From: JACJVV01 sp047603135
Lineage (GTDB): Archaea; Nanobdellota; Nanobdellia; Woesearchaeales; JACJVV01
Reading direction: 5' to 3'
NCBI GenBank assembly: GCA_047603135.1
Contig: JBLKOW010000044.1
Coordinates: 1 to 8,307 of the forward strand
Length of the DNA: 8,307 nt
The notes under the pieces were generated by a model. It was not told the DNA's origin, searched no databases, and saw only the letters and a program-made list of their open reading frames with translations. The position numbers and the translations under genes were made by a program. Each line of letters starts with the position of its first letter. The stretch's first letter is position 1. Shown one piece after another: positions 1 through 5,893 of this stretch.

Positions 1-2637
1 GCTGAAGAAGCTAATGAATTAGAAAGAAGTGAAGGAAGGAGTGAATTAGCACAGCAAGAAACAGATGATCGTGAACAAAGGGATGTAGAGCAAGAAACTG
101 AACAAGAACAACAACCAGATCAAACAACAACAGAGCAAGCAGAACAAACAACAGGTGGTAGGATAGTATCAGTTACAAATCCTGATACTGGTGAAGAGGA
201 AGAAATATACCTGCTACCTACAATAAATGTTCCAGCAAGAAAGGGTGAAACACAACCACAAAATGTTGAGCAGTATAGCCGCGACCTTGATCGTCAATTT
301 AATGAATTAAGTGAGAGAGAAGATCGCTACAATAGATTACTTCCAGGTTTATCAGAATCAGAGCGAAATGAAATGCAAAGTCAATTAGATGCAGTTCAAA
401 GACAGCTTGAAAACGTAAGGCAACAGCAAGATGCATTACGTTCATACACTGAAGCAGAAGATTATTCTCCTGGAACAATCCCTGCCCACATTCAACAAAT
501 GCTTGATGAGCATAATGAACGCCAAGAACGACTTGCTCGTGAGATGGCAGAGCGAGAAGCATCACAAGATACTGAAACAACAGAACAACGTGAACAAGCA
601 CAGCAAACTAATCTATTTGATAATGATTTTACTCAATCTGTGAATAATAATGACCCAGAATATGCTCGTGAGATTGTCATGCAAGAAATTGTTGCAAGTG
701 ATATTGATGATATAACTGCTACAAGTTTATTACGCGATGTTCTTGATACTGAAGATTTAGAGGAACTCGAACGTTTACGTGAGGAGGTAAAGCAGTTAGT
801 TGAAGTTCAAACAATTGATTTAGACGCTGATGATGAATTATCTTTGCCGAATCCAACACCTGTAGTTGATCAATATGGGGCATACATTATTGATGATAAT
901 GTCATTCTTAATGAAGAAGCAATTAGTAATCTTGACTCTCGTATTAATTCAATTTTAACGCCTGCTTTTCCAACTCCGCAAGGTTCTACTTCTATAAACT
1001 CAAATGGTAATACAATTAATATATATCAAGCAATCTTGGATGGCATGTCTCCTGTTGAGATTTCATCAGAAGATAGACGAGCGACACTTTCATTAAATCC
1101 TGCATCTCAAGGTCCTACTATGTTTACAGTCCCAAATGATGATAATGAATATACAATAATTTATACTCCTTCAAGTACATATAATGCAATTGATAGTATT
1201 ATTATTGAGCAAACAGATGAAGGCTTGCATATATCCAGTGAACTTGTTAATGAGGGTGCACAATTACAAGCAATTTTTAATAATATTCTTGTTGATGTAA
1301 GCAATCAGGGTGGTAGTTTTTCATTTTCTGAGCCTTCTTTTAATGAGCATGGCGTAGAGCGTGGAAGGTTAAGTGTAAATAATGGAATAAGTGCAGTAAT
1401 TCCTGAAGGCATAACGCTTGAAGAATTTCGCCAAAATGTTAATGACGCAGGTTTTATTGGTTCAGGAAGTGGTCCTCAAAGCAAAATAGAACTATCTTTT
1501 GCTTCTAAAGATGAAGGCTATTCACTTGTTTCAGGGTCAGTACGTGATGGAAGTGCTGCAACACAGTTAGCAGATATTCGCTCACGCTCTCCAGATGATC
1601 CATCAATAATTCACTTTACAGATAATAACATGATTAGTTCAATAGTAACGCAGCCAGGTTCTGAGACTGAGTTTGGTGCAAAAATGGAAAATGGAATGCG
1701 TGAGAATTATGTACGCGATAGAGCACACATCTTAATTGATATTGATACTGAGGAAGATGCATGGACTGGTCCACATACTGTTGCAGCAGTAATGAATCCT
1801 TCAGAGGTAATTAATTATGATTTAGCTTTACTTGATGAATCAGAGGGAATTTACGTTGCAAATATAACTTTTCTCTCAAAAGAAACTATGTATATATACC
1901 GTCCACGCCATTATAATGTTCGCTCAACTGACTATGGTGATGTTGTTGACAAAGTACTTTGTTTTAAAAATTGTGAATCTACTTTAAGCAATAATATTGT
2001 TAATGTATATGTTCGCTCAGACGCTGATGGAATTATTTCTGCGGGCAGAATGGAAAATATGATTATAGATTATGCTGGAAACTGGCGTGAAGTATTTGAT
2101 CCAAGTAATATTTTCTTAGTAAAAGCTGATGAGTATTTTTTATTACCTGGCGAATATAGTTCAATATTTAACATCATTGATCAAAATTCTATTAATTATG
2201 TTCAAGAAAGGGATTTATTAACAAGACTCGATATTGAAGCAAAACTCGACTTCTCGGAGCGATTAACACGTGAAGAACAAAGAGAATTGTATTATCAAAA
2301 TGCAGAGCCTGCTTCTTTTAATAATTTACAAGATAAAGTTAATTTTAAGAACAATGAGAATGGTGCTGAAGGTTTTATAACTATTCAATTTTTTAGTTAT
2401 ATTAATGATGATGTTCGAAAATTAGTTCTTAATAGATATATGTATAATAACATGATTGCAATGCATCAACATAATGATTACCAATCAGAAATCCCTATTA
2501 AAACTGATGTGACTATTGATGGTACAGTGCATTACTACATTGATAGAGACTTATCAATAAGGCCCTATGTTCATGGCAACAGTATAACTTTTCGTTCTCC
2601 AGATGAAGTACGAGATATCTTTGGTGAAATAATTTAA
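1..2637 (+). CDS. Large Glu/Gln-rich coiled-coil protein of unknown function (5' end missing)
   Basis: The frame is open from the first base, so the gene starts outside the window. At least 878 residues are encoded here, ending in TAA at 2635-2637. The first ATG in frame (position 373) is internal, because the Glu/Gln/Arg-rich coding pattern continues upstream of it. Residues about 1-50 are a low-complexity E/Q/T tract. Residues about 88-150, 161-202 and 251-270 look like charged helices or coiled coils (heptad-like L/E/R/Q patterns). From about residue 300 to the end the composition changes to short hydrophobic, Asn/Ser/Asp-rich stretches suggestive of beta structure, with charged helical pieces near the C-terminus. 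I see no transmembrane segment in the visible part. There are only two cysteines, C654 and C658, in a C-x3-C pair. I do not recognise a family. A structural, surface or effector-like role is possible but unsupported. The coding frame itself is secure. Confidence 0.85.
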   Translation, partial: AEEANELERSEGRSELAQQETDDREQRDVEQETEQEQQPDQTTTEQAEQTTGGRIVSVTNPDTGEEEEIYLLPTINVPARKGETQPQNVEQYSRDLDRQFNELSEREDRYNRLLPGLSESERNEMQSQLDAVQRQLENVRQQQDALRSYTEAEDYSPGTIPAHIQQMLDEHNERQERLAREMAEREASQDTETTEQREQAQQTNLFDNDFTQSVNNNDPEYAREIVMQEIVASDIDDITATSLLRDVLDTEDLEELERLREEVKQLVEVQTIDLDADDELSLPNPTPVVDQYGAYIIDDNVILNEEAISNLDSRINSILTPAFPTPQGSTSINSNGNTINIYQAILDGMSPVEISSEDRRATLSLNPASQGPTMFTVPNDDNEYTIIYTPSSTYNAIDSIIIEQTDEGLHISSELVNEGAQLQAIFNNILVDVSNQGGSFSFSEPSFNEHGVERGRLSVNNGISAVIPEGITLEEFRQNVNDAGFIGSGSGPQSKIELSFASKDEGYSLVSGSVRDGSAATQLADIRSRSPDDPSIIHFTDNNMISSIVTQPGSETEFGAKMENGMRENYVRDRAHILIDIDTEEDAWTGPHTVAAVMNPSEVINYDLALLDESEGIYVANITFLSKETMYIYRPRHYNVRSTDYGDVVDKVLCFKNCESTLSNNIVNVYVRSDADGIISAGRMENMIIDYAGNWREVFDPSNIFLVKADEYFLLPGEYSSIFNIIDQNSINYVQERDLLTRLDIEAKLDFSERLTREEQRELYYQNAEPASFNNLQDKVNFKNNENGAEGFITIQFFSYINDDVRKLVLNRYMYNNMIAMHQHNDYQSEIPIKTDVTIDGTVHYYIDRDLSIRPYVHGNSITFRSPDEVRDIFGEII

Positions 2638-2652
2638 AGATTTTATAATCTT
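2637..2652. terminator. Weak AT-rich hairpin in the convergent gap
   Basis: AAGATT (2637-2642), loop TTAT, then AATCTT (2647-2652) form a 6-bp stem. It overlaps the last base of the stop codon of the large plus-strand gene and lies 12 bases beyond the end of znuB on the other strand. Only 27 bases separate the two convergent genes, so a shared two-way terminator would fit. The stem is AT-rich and has no long T-run after it, so the call is weak. Confidence 0.3.
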
Positions 2653-2664
2653 ACAAAGTAATAC

Positions 2665-3459
2665 TTATTCTCGTGCAAAGATTGTTGCAATACCGTAACA
2701 TGCAAGAAGACTTAATACAATGAATCCGCTTGTAGGAACATCATAGTAAAAACTGCCAAAGATTCCCACAATATTTATTCCTACTGCTATGAGAATGGAT
2801 AAAAGTACTGTTTGTTTAAATGAATGAGAAATCTTAAGGGCAATTAATGCAGGAATGACAAGAAGCGAAGAAACAAGTAAAATGCCTACTGCCTGAATTG
2901 ACATAATAGTTACTGCTGCAACAATAACGACAAAACCTGTATCGGCAATTTCTGATCGTTTGCCATAGACTTGTGCTAAGTCCTGCTGAAATGATAACAT
3001 AAATAATTCTTTTCTAAAGAGAGCAAAAAAGATTACTACAACAGTTGCAAGAATAGTGAGTATAAGTATATCGCTCCATTGCAATGTCAAAATACTTCCA
3101 ATTAAAAAGCTGAATAAGTCAACCCCAAATCCATTTGTTGCACCTAATATAGTTACTCCTAAACCTACTCCAAAGGCAAGAATGAGTGCAATAGCTGCTT
3201 CTCCATATACTTTTCGTTTAATAAGATATCGAATAAGTAAACTTCCAACAATTGCAACAAAAAGAGCAATACCATAAGGATAAATTCCAATAAGAAAACC
3301 TAGTGCAATTCCTCCAAATGCTAAATGGGCAAGTCCCTCTCCAACAAGAGATAGTCTTCGCAAAACTAAATAGGGTCCCAGCAATCCTGTTGCAATACCT
3401 ACAAGTATCGCCGCAATTAATGCTTTTTGCATAAATGCATAATTAAGAAGCTCAATCAT
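2665..3459 (-). CDS. znuB: Zinc/manganese-type ABC transporter permease (ZnuB, ABC-3 family)
   Basis: Integral membrane permease of a metal-uptake ABC transporter, forming the channel that takes Zn2+ (possibly Mn2+ or Fe2+) from ZnuA and is powered by ZnuC. With the start chosen here it has 264 residues, mostly hydrophobic, with about eight predicted membrane segments. It shows typical ABC-3 signatures: FMQKALIA near the N-terminus, RRLSLVGEGLAHLAFGG (residues 34-50), DLFSFLIGSIL, and VGILLVSSLLVIPA late in the protein. An ATG at 3492 would add 11 residues and lengthen the overlap with znuC to 41 bases. I prefer the ATG at 3459 because family members begin at this Met-Ile-Glu region, because GAGGTG lies 10 bases upstream, and because the overlap with the znuC stop is then only 8 bases, indicating translational coupling. 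Metal specificity cannot be read from the permease; zinc is inferred from ZnuA. Confidence 0.93.
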   Translation of the reverse strand: MIELLNYAFMQKALIAAILVGIATGLLGPYLVLRRLSLVGEGLAHLAFGGIALGFLIGIYPYGIALFVAIVGSLLIRYLIKRKVYGEAAIALILAFGVGLGVTILGATNGFGVDLFSFLIGSILTLQWSDILILTILATVVVIFFALFRKELFMLSFQQDLAQVYGKRSEIADTGFVVIVAAVTIMSIQAVGILLVSSLLVIPALIALKISHSFKQTVLLSILIAVGINIVGIFGSFYYDVPTSGFIVLSLLACYGIATIFARE

Positions 3460-4075
3460 GGGCACATGGCACCTCACTGAAATGATGTTCATGACCTATA
3501 CAATATACTTTATGTGCATAGGTATGGACTATATCGTTATCATGAGTAATCAGTATAATCGTTTTTCCATGTTTTTCTTGCAAGTGTTTTAGAAGTTTGT
3601 AGAATCCTTCACGACTTTTTTGGTCCATTCCTGCAGTTGGTTCATCGAGCAATAATATCTGTGGGTCATGTTGTAGTGCTAGTGCAACTAAAACGCGTTG
3701 TTGTTGTCCTCCTGATAATGCTCTAAACTGTTTTGGAAGAAGGCTTTCGATGGATAAATGAGAACAAATATGTTTATTTTGAACAAGTTCTTCAACTGTT
3801 GCAGGATGATGGTGATCAATTGCAAGTTTTTGAGGGACGTAACCAATATTGCTCCAGCTTTTTTTTTCGGTAGTCTTTTCTCCTGCAATAGTAATGGTCC
3901 CTTTTGTAGGTTTTAACTTACCTAAAATAAGTTTCATAAGAGTGGTCTTTCCAGACCCATTTGCTCCTAAAAGTGCAACAAACTCACCTTCTTTAATAGA
4001 AAGAGTTAAACCTGATAAAACCTTGATACCAGGTACATACGAAAAAAAAACATGTGATATTTTTATCATTGACAT
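3452..4075 (-). CDS. znuC: Metal ABC transporter ATP-binding protein (ZnuC), short form
   Basis: Cytoplasmic ATPase that drives metal import through ZnuB. All nucleotide-binding motifs are present: A-loop Tyr13, Walker A GANGSGKT (37-44), Q-loop Gln82, signature LSGGQ (120-124), Walker B ILLLDEP (140-146) with catalytic Glu145, D-loop Asp151, and H-loop His178. At 207 residues it is shorter than the roughly 240-260 usual for the family. About 25-30 residues appear to be missing from the helical subdomain between the Q-loop and the signature, and the C-terminus is also abbreviated. It should still be active because every catalytic motif is intact. The ATG at 4075 overlaps the znuA stop by 10 bases. 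A second ATG at 4069 (Met3) would give a classic 4-base ATGA overlap. An AGGA about 10 bases upstream of 4075 favours the first, and either is possible. Confidence 0.93.
   Translation of the reverse strand: MSMIKISHVFFSYVPGIKVLSGLTLSIKEGEFVALLGANGSGKTTLMKLILGKLKPTKGTITIAGEKTTEKKSWSNIGYVPQKLAIDHHHPATVEELVQNKHICSHLSIESLLPKQFRALSGGQQQRVLVALALQHDPQILLLDEPTAGMDQKSREGFYKLLKHLQEKHGKTIILITHDNDIVHTYAHKVYCIGHEHHFSEVPCAHD
3470..3475 (-). promoter_or_regulatory. Ribosome binding site for znuB (decides the start)
   Basis: Read on the minus strand, GAGGTG lies inside the 3' end of znuC, 10 bases before the ATG at 3459. It supports that start over the upstream ATG at 3492, which has no comparable purine-rich site. 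Confidence 0.6.
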
Positions 4076-5154
4076 ACTAAACTTATCCTGAGGTTATTAA
4101 GGTTTTCCCTCATGAGCTCAATATATCCTTTCCCTTCAAGTGATCCTTCAATAGGGCTAAGAGGAAGAACTTCTGCTCCAACCTCTCGTGCAATAGTTTC
4201 TGCGACACGAGGGCTCACTAGCTCTTCAAAAAATACAACACCAATATCGTGCTCACGCGCAGCATCAATTAATGCAGCTAACTGGCGAGGTGTTGGCTCA
4301 GACTCATGAGAAAGTCCACTAATACTTAATACATTAAACCCGTACTCATGTGCTAGGTATTGAAATGCATTATGGGTCACTAAAATAGTGTCTTTTTCAC
4401 ATACTGCAAGTCCTTGTGCATATTCTTCAGAAAGCTCTTGTAAAGATGCAATAAGATTTGCCGCGTTTAATGCATAGCCCTCAGCATTTGCTGGGTCTGC
4501 TTGCTGTAATCCGCGTAAAATGTTTTCACTAATGCGAATAGCATTTGTAGGCGTTAACCATACATGCGGATCATTTTCACCATGGTGGTGGTGATGTCCT
4601 TCATGATGCTCATGACTCTCTTGTTCATGCTCATCGTGCTCATGGTGATGGTCTTCATGATGCTCATGACTTCCGTGTTCATGTTCGTCGTGTTCGTTAT
4701 GATGTTCTTCATGATGCTCATGACTTCCGTGTTCATGTTCGTCGTGTTCATGGTGATGGTCTGATGCAAGGAAACGGATTCCTTCACTTCCATCGATAAT
4801 ATGTACTCCGGAAGGGACTGCATTAATTAATCTATCTTCAAACGCTTCAAATTCAACTCCTGTCTTTACGTACGCAATAATGTTTTGCAATCGCGCAATA
4901 TCTCGCGGTGTTGGTTCGAACGAATGTGGATCAATGCTTCTTGGAACTACGCTATAGACTTCAGCAAATTCTCCTGCAATATTCTTTGTTAAGTCATAAT
5001 AAGGGTAAAAGGTAACTGCAATAAGTGGTTTATCAGAATCACTACGCGTTTCAAGGCCTGCGCACCCTGTAAGAAAAAAGCTAATTATTGTTAGTATTAC
5101 TATAGTAACTAAAGATCGTGACTGTATAATTTTTGAGCGTATTTGAAGATTCAT
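4066..5154 (-). CDS. znuA: Zinc-binding lipoprotein of ABC transporter (ZnuA) with long His-rich loop
   Basis: Extracellular, lipid-anchored substrate-binding protein of the cluster A-I (ZnuA/TroA-like) family; it delivers metal to ZnuB. It has 362 residues. The N-terminus has basic residues, a hydrophobic stretch (15-28) and a lipobox LTGC (28-31), so Cys31 is the probable anchor. Likely metal ligands are His77 (DPHSFEP), His197 (DPHVWL), His261 (THNAF) and an acidic residue at Glu310/Glu311 (FFEELVSPR). Between the first two ligands, residues 133-191 form a His/Glu/Asp loop with 30 histidines, organised as three 18-residue repeats plus a His5 tail. Such loops are typical of zinc-specific members and may collect or sense zinc. 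The start is supported by GGAGGA 6 bases upstream and a TATA-like box. It is first in the znuA-znuC-znuB operon and overlaps znuC. Confidence 0.96.
   Translation of the reverse strand: MNLQIRSKIIQSRSLVTIVILTIISFFLTGCAGLETRSDSDKPLIAVTFYPYYDLTKNIAGEFAEVYSVVPRSIDPHSFEPTPRDIARLQNIIAYVKTGVEFEAFEDRLINAVPSGVHIIDGSEGIRFLASDHHHEHDEHEHGSHEHHEEHHNEHDEHEHGSHEHHEDHHHEHDEHEQESHEHHEGHHHHHGENDPHVWLTPTNAIRISENILRGLQQADPANAEGYALNAANLIASLQELSEEYAQGLAVCEKDTILVTHNAFQYLAHEYGFNVLSISGLSHESEPTPRQLAALIDAAREHDIGVVFFEELVSPRVAETIAREVGAEVLPLSPIEGSLEGKGYIELMRENLNNLRISLVCQ
4597..4758 (-). repeat. Three 54-bp tandem repeats encoding the His-rich loop of ZnuA
   Basis: Three contiguous 54-bp units (4705-4758, 4651-4704 and 4597-4650 in reading order) each encode an 18-residue block of pattern H-H-x-E-H-D-E-H-E-x-x-S-H-E-H-H-E-x. 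Aligned by eye, the second unit differs from the first at about 4 of 54 bases and the third at about 7. The identity at DNA level, including silent positions, indicates recent in-frame duplication rather than only selection on the protein. Copy number may vary between strains. Confidence 0.92.
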
Positions 5155-5160
5155 GATAAT

Positions 5161-5166
5161 TCCTCC
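5161..5166 (-). promoter_or_regulatory. Shine-Dalgarno site of znuA
   Basis: GGAGGA on the minus strand, 6 bases before the ATG at 5154. It is the strongest ribosome binding site in the window. It shows that this transcript is leadered, in contrast to the probably leaderless genes at 5894 and 8204. Confidence 0.8.
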
Positions 5167-5185
5167 ATTAATAAATTAATGTTTT

Positions 5186-5195
5186 ATTTATATAT
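5186..5195 (-). promoter_or_regulatory. TATA-like box of the znu operon
   Basis: ATATATAAAT on the minus strand, centred about 36 bases before the znuA start. With the usual archaeal spacing of about 25 bases, transcription would begin near 5165-5170, leaving a short leader that just contains or abuts the GGAGGA site. A dyad at 5167-5180 (two self-complementary ATTAAT units separated by AA) lies between box and start and could be an operator for a metal-responsive repressor. No regulator gene is in the window. Confidence 0.5.
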
Positions 5196-5244
5196 GTTAG
5201 TGATTTTCAATGTCAATAAGATGCTTGGGATTAAATTTATTTAA

Positions 5245-5667
5245 TTAGTATTCCCAGGAACCTGCTTTTAGCATTTTAAATCCATTTTTTCGAACATCTT
5301 CATGTGAATATAATGCACTATTCCCTCTTTGTGCTCGACAGTTTAATTGTACTTCATGGCCTTCATTACAAAAAGTATCAACTCGGGTAACAGCATAAGT
5401 GCCTTGAAAATATTCTATAACTGCCTTCACACAAGCCTCAAGTGGTGCATTACTTGAAATATTATTTGGATCAGTCTGGATACCGCGAAGAGAAATTTTT
5501 CCTTTTCTTATATCTCCTTCACGCAAACCATCGGGTATAATTACACTATAACCCATATCACTTAATTGTAAGATGGCTTCATCGATACTTCCATATGCTC
5601 TACTTACAGAGGTACTTTCTTCTTGAGTTTCTTGTAATTGTTTCATAATGGTGTTGTTATTAAACAT
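5245..5667 (-). CDS. Hypothetical protein, 140 aa
   Basis: Small soluble protein of unknown family with no signal peptide or membrane segment. The N-terminal 20 residues are polar (Gln/Glu/Ser-rich). The middle reads as a mixed alpha/beta domain, with GYSVIIPDG around residue 40, followed by a helix with LEACVKAVIEYF. It has three cysteines (about residues 79, 99 and 109); the later two flank a GHEVQLN segment, but this is not a recognisable zinc finger. Its neighbour downstream is znuA, 90 bases away on the same strand with its own promoter, so it is probably not part of the zinc operon. A second in-frame ATG at 5646 (Met8) is a real alternative start: a TATA-like TTTTATAAG sits about 26 bases before it, which would make it leaderless. 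Neither start has a clear Shine-Dalgarno site. It is read divergently from the gene at 5894. Confidence 0.7.
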   Translation of the reverse strand: MFNNNTIMKQLQETQEESTSVSRAYGSIDEAILQLSDMGYSVIIPDGLREGDIRKGKISLRGIQTDPNNISSNAPLEACVKAVIEYFQGTYAVTRVDTFCNEGHEVQLNCRAQRGNSALYSHEDVRKNGFKMLKAGSWEY

Positions 5668-5704
5668 CTTATAAAAGTTACTCTCTTATCTAGTAGTATA
5701 AAGT

Positions 5705-5712
5705 TATTTATA
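5705..5712 (-). promoter_or_regulatory. TATA-like box of the 140-aa gene
   Basis: TATAAATA on the minus strand, preceded by purine-rich ACAAAGGC that could serve as the TFB recognition element. It lies about 41 bases before the ATG at 5667, predicting transcription from about 5682. A competing weaker box (5668-5677) would serve the internal ATG at 5646. Confidence 0.5.
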
Positions 5713-5725
5713 GCCTTTGTGAATA

Positions 5726-5731
5726 GTTATT
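5726..5731 (+). repeat. Left copy of a 6-bp direct repeat flanking the palindromic cassette
   Basis: GTTATT here and again at 5847-5852, directly bordering the 115-bp cassette on each side. This is the arrangement expected of a target-site duplication. Six bases in an AT-rich region can occur by chance, so it is suggestive only. Confidence 0.4.
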
Positions 5732-5735
5732 GAAA

Positions 5736-5751
5736 ATCTCGCCTTCGAGAT
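5736..5751 (-). terminator. Terminator-like hairpin at the left end of the cassette
   Basis: Read on the minus strand, ATCTCG, a 4-base loop and CGAGAT form a perfect hairpin, followed by three more T after its final T (5735-5733). This resembles a weak intrinsic terminator facing outward, toward the 140-aa gene. Confidence 0.35.
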
Positions 5752-5822
5752 GCACAAAAATTTTAATTTTTGGAACGCCAGAAATAGTCTATTTCTGTGC
5801 GTTTGAATGGGGATTCAAATAC

Positions 5823-5846
5823 CTCGCACTTTAGTGCGAGATTTTT
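5823..5846 (+). terminator. Terminator-like hairpin plus T5 at the right end of the cassette
   Basis: CTCGCACT, loop TT, AGTGCGAG is a perfect 8-bp GC-rich hairpin followed by A and TTTTT (5842-5846). It is the best terminator-shaped sequence in the window and faces outward toward the gene at 5894. No gene upstream on the plus strand needs it, so it may end a small RNA made from the cassette or shield the gene from read-through. Confidence 0.45.
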
Positions 5847-5852
5847 GTTATT
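5847..5852 (+). repeat. Right copy of the flanking 6-bp direct repeat
   Basis: GTTATT immediately after the T-run that ends the cassette; the partner of 5726-5731. Confidence 0.4.
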
Positions 5853-5866
5853 TTAGTCAACATTTC

Positions 5867-5879
5867 TTTAAATTTAAAT
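5867..5879 (+). promoter_or_regulatory. TATA-like box of the 180-aa gene (leaderless start)
   Basis: TTTAAATTTAAAT, centred about 21-24 bases before the ATG at 5894. The archaeal spacing would place the transcript start at or very near the ATG, giving a leaderless mRNA. This agrees with the absence of a Shine-Dalgarno site. Confidence 0.55.
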
Positions 5880-5893
5880 CTAATTTACTAGGC

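Larger units (their letters stand above)
5732..5846. repeat. Palindromic cassette: five consecutive hairpins within 10-bp terminal inverted arms
   Basis: The outer arms AAAATCTCGC (5733-5742) and GCGAGATTTT (5836-5845) are exact reverse complements. Inside are five hairpins almost without spacers. H1 is 5736-5751 (6-bp stem, loop CCTT). H2 is 5755-5772 (8-bp stem, loop TT). H3 is 5774-5803 (5 bp plus 8 bp, loop GTC, one bulged T). H4 is 5802-5819 (7-bp stem, loop GGGG). H5 is 5823-5840 (8-bp stem, loop TT). Nearly every base is paired. H1 and H5 compete with the outer arms, so two mutually exclusive folds exist. The cassette lies between, and upstream of, the two predicted divergent promoters. 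It contains no convincing reading frame and does not fit a tRNA. It could be a MITE-like insertion, a structured RNA, or an insulator. The structure is certain and its role is unknown. Confidence 0.85.

Noticed and set aside
373..375. ATG at 373 as the start of the large plus-strand gene
   Set aside because: The same frame is open back to base 1 with the same Glu/Gln-rich coding character, so this Met is internal and the gene is truncated by the window edge.
3460..3492. Upstream ATG at 3492 for znuB
   Set aside because: It lacks a good ribosome binding site, adds a stretch not typical of the family and overlaps znuC by 41 bases. The ATG at 3459 has GAGGTG upstream.
4564..4823. Met-rich open frames on both strands over the His-rich region of znuA
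   Set aside because: They are frame shadows of the His/Glu codon repeats (CAT/GAA read out of frame) inside a well-supported gene.
5732..5846. tRNA or tRNA-like gene in the hairpin cassette
   Set aside because: There are five stems instead of a cloverleaf, no proper T-arm consensus, and the loop and stem lengths do not match tRNA.
5732..5846. CRISPR array
   Set aside because: The hairpins differ in sequence. There are no repeated units separated by spacers.
5807..5893. N-terminal extension of the 180-aa gene beginning at the ATG at 5807
   Set aside because: It would run through hairpin H4, hairpin H5, the T-run and the TATA-like box. The ATG at 5894 with its own box is more plausible.
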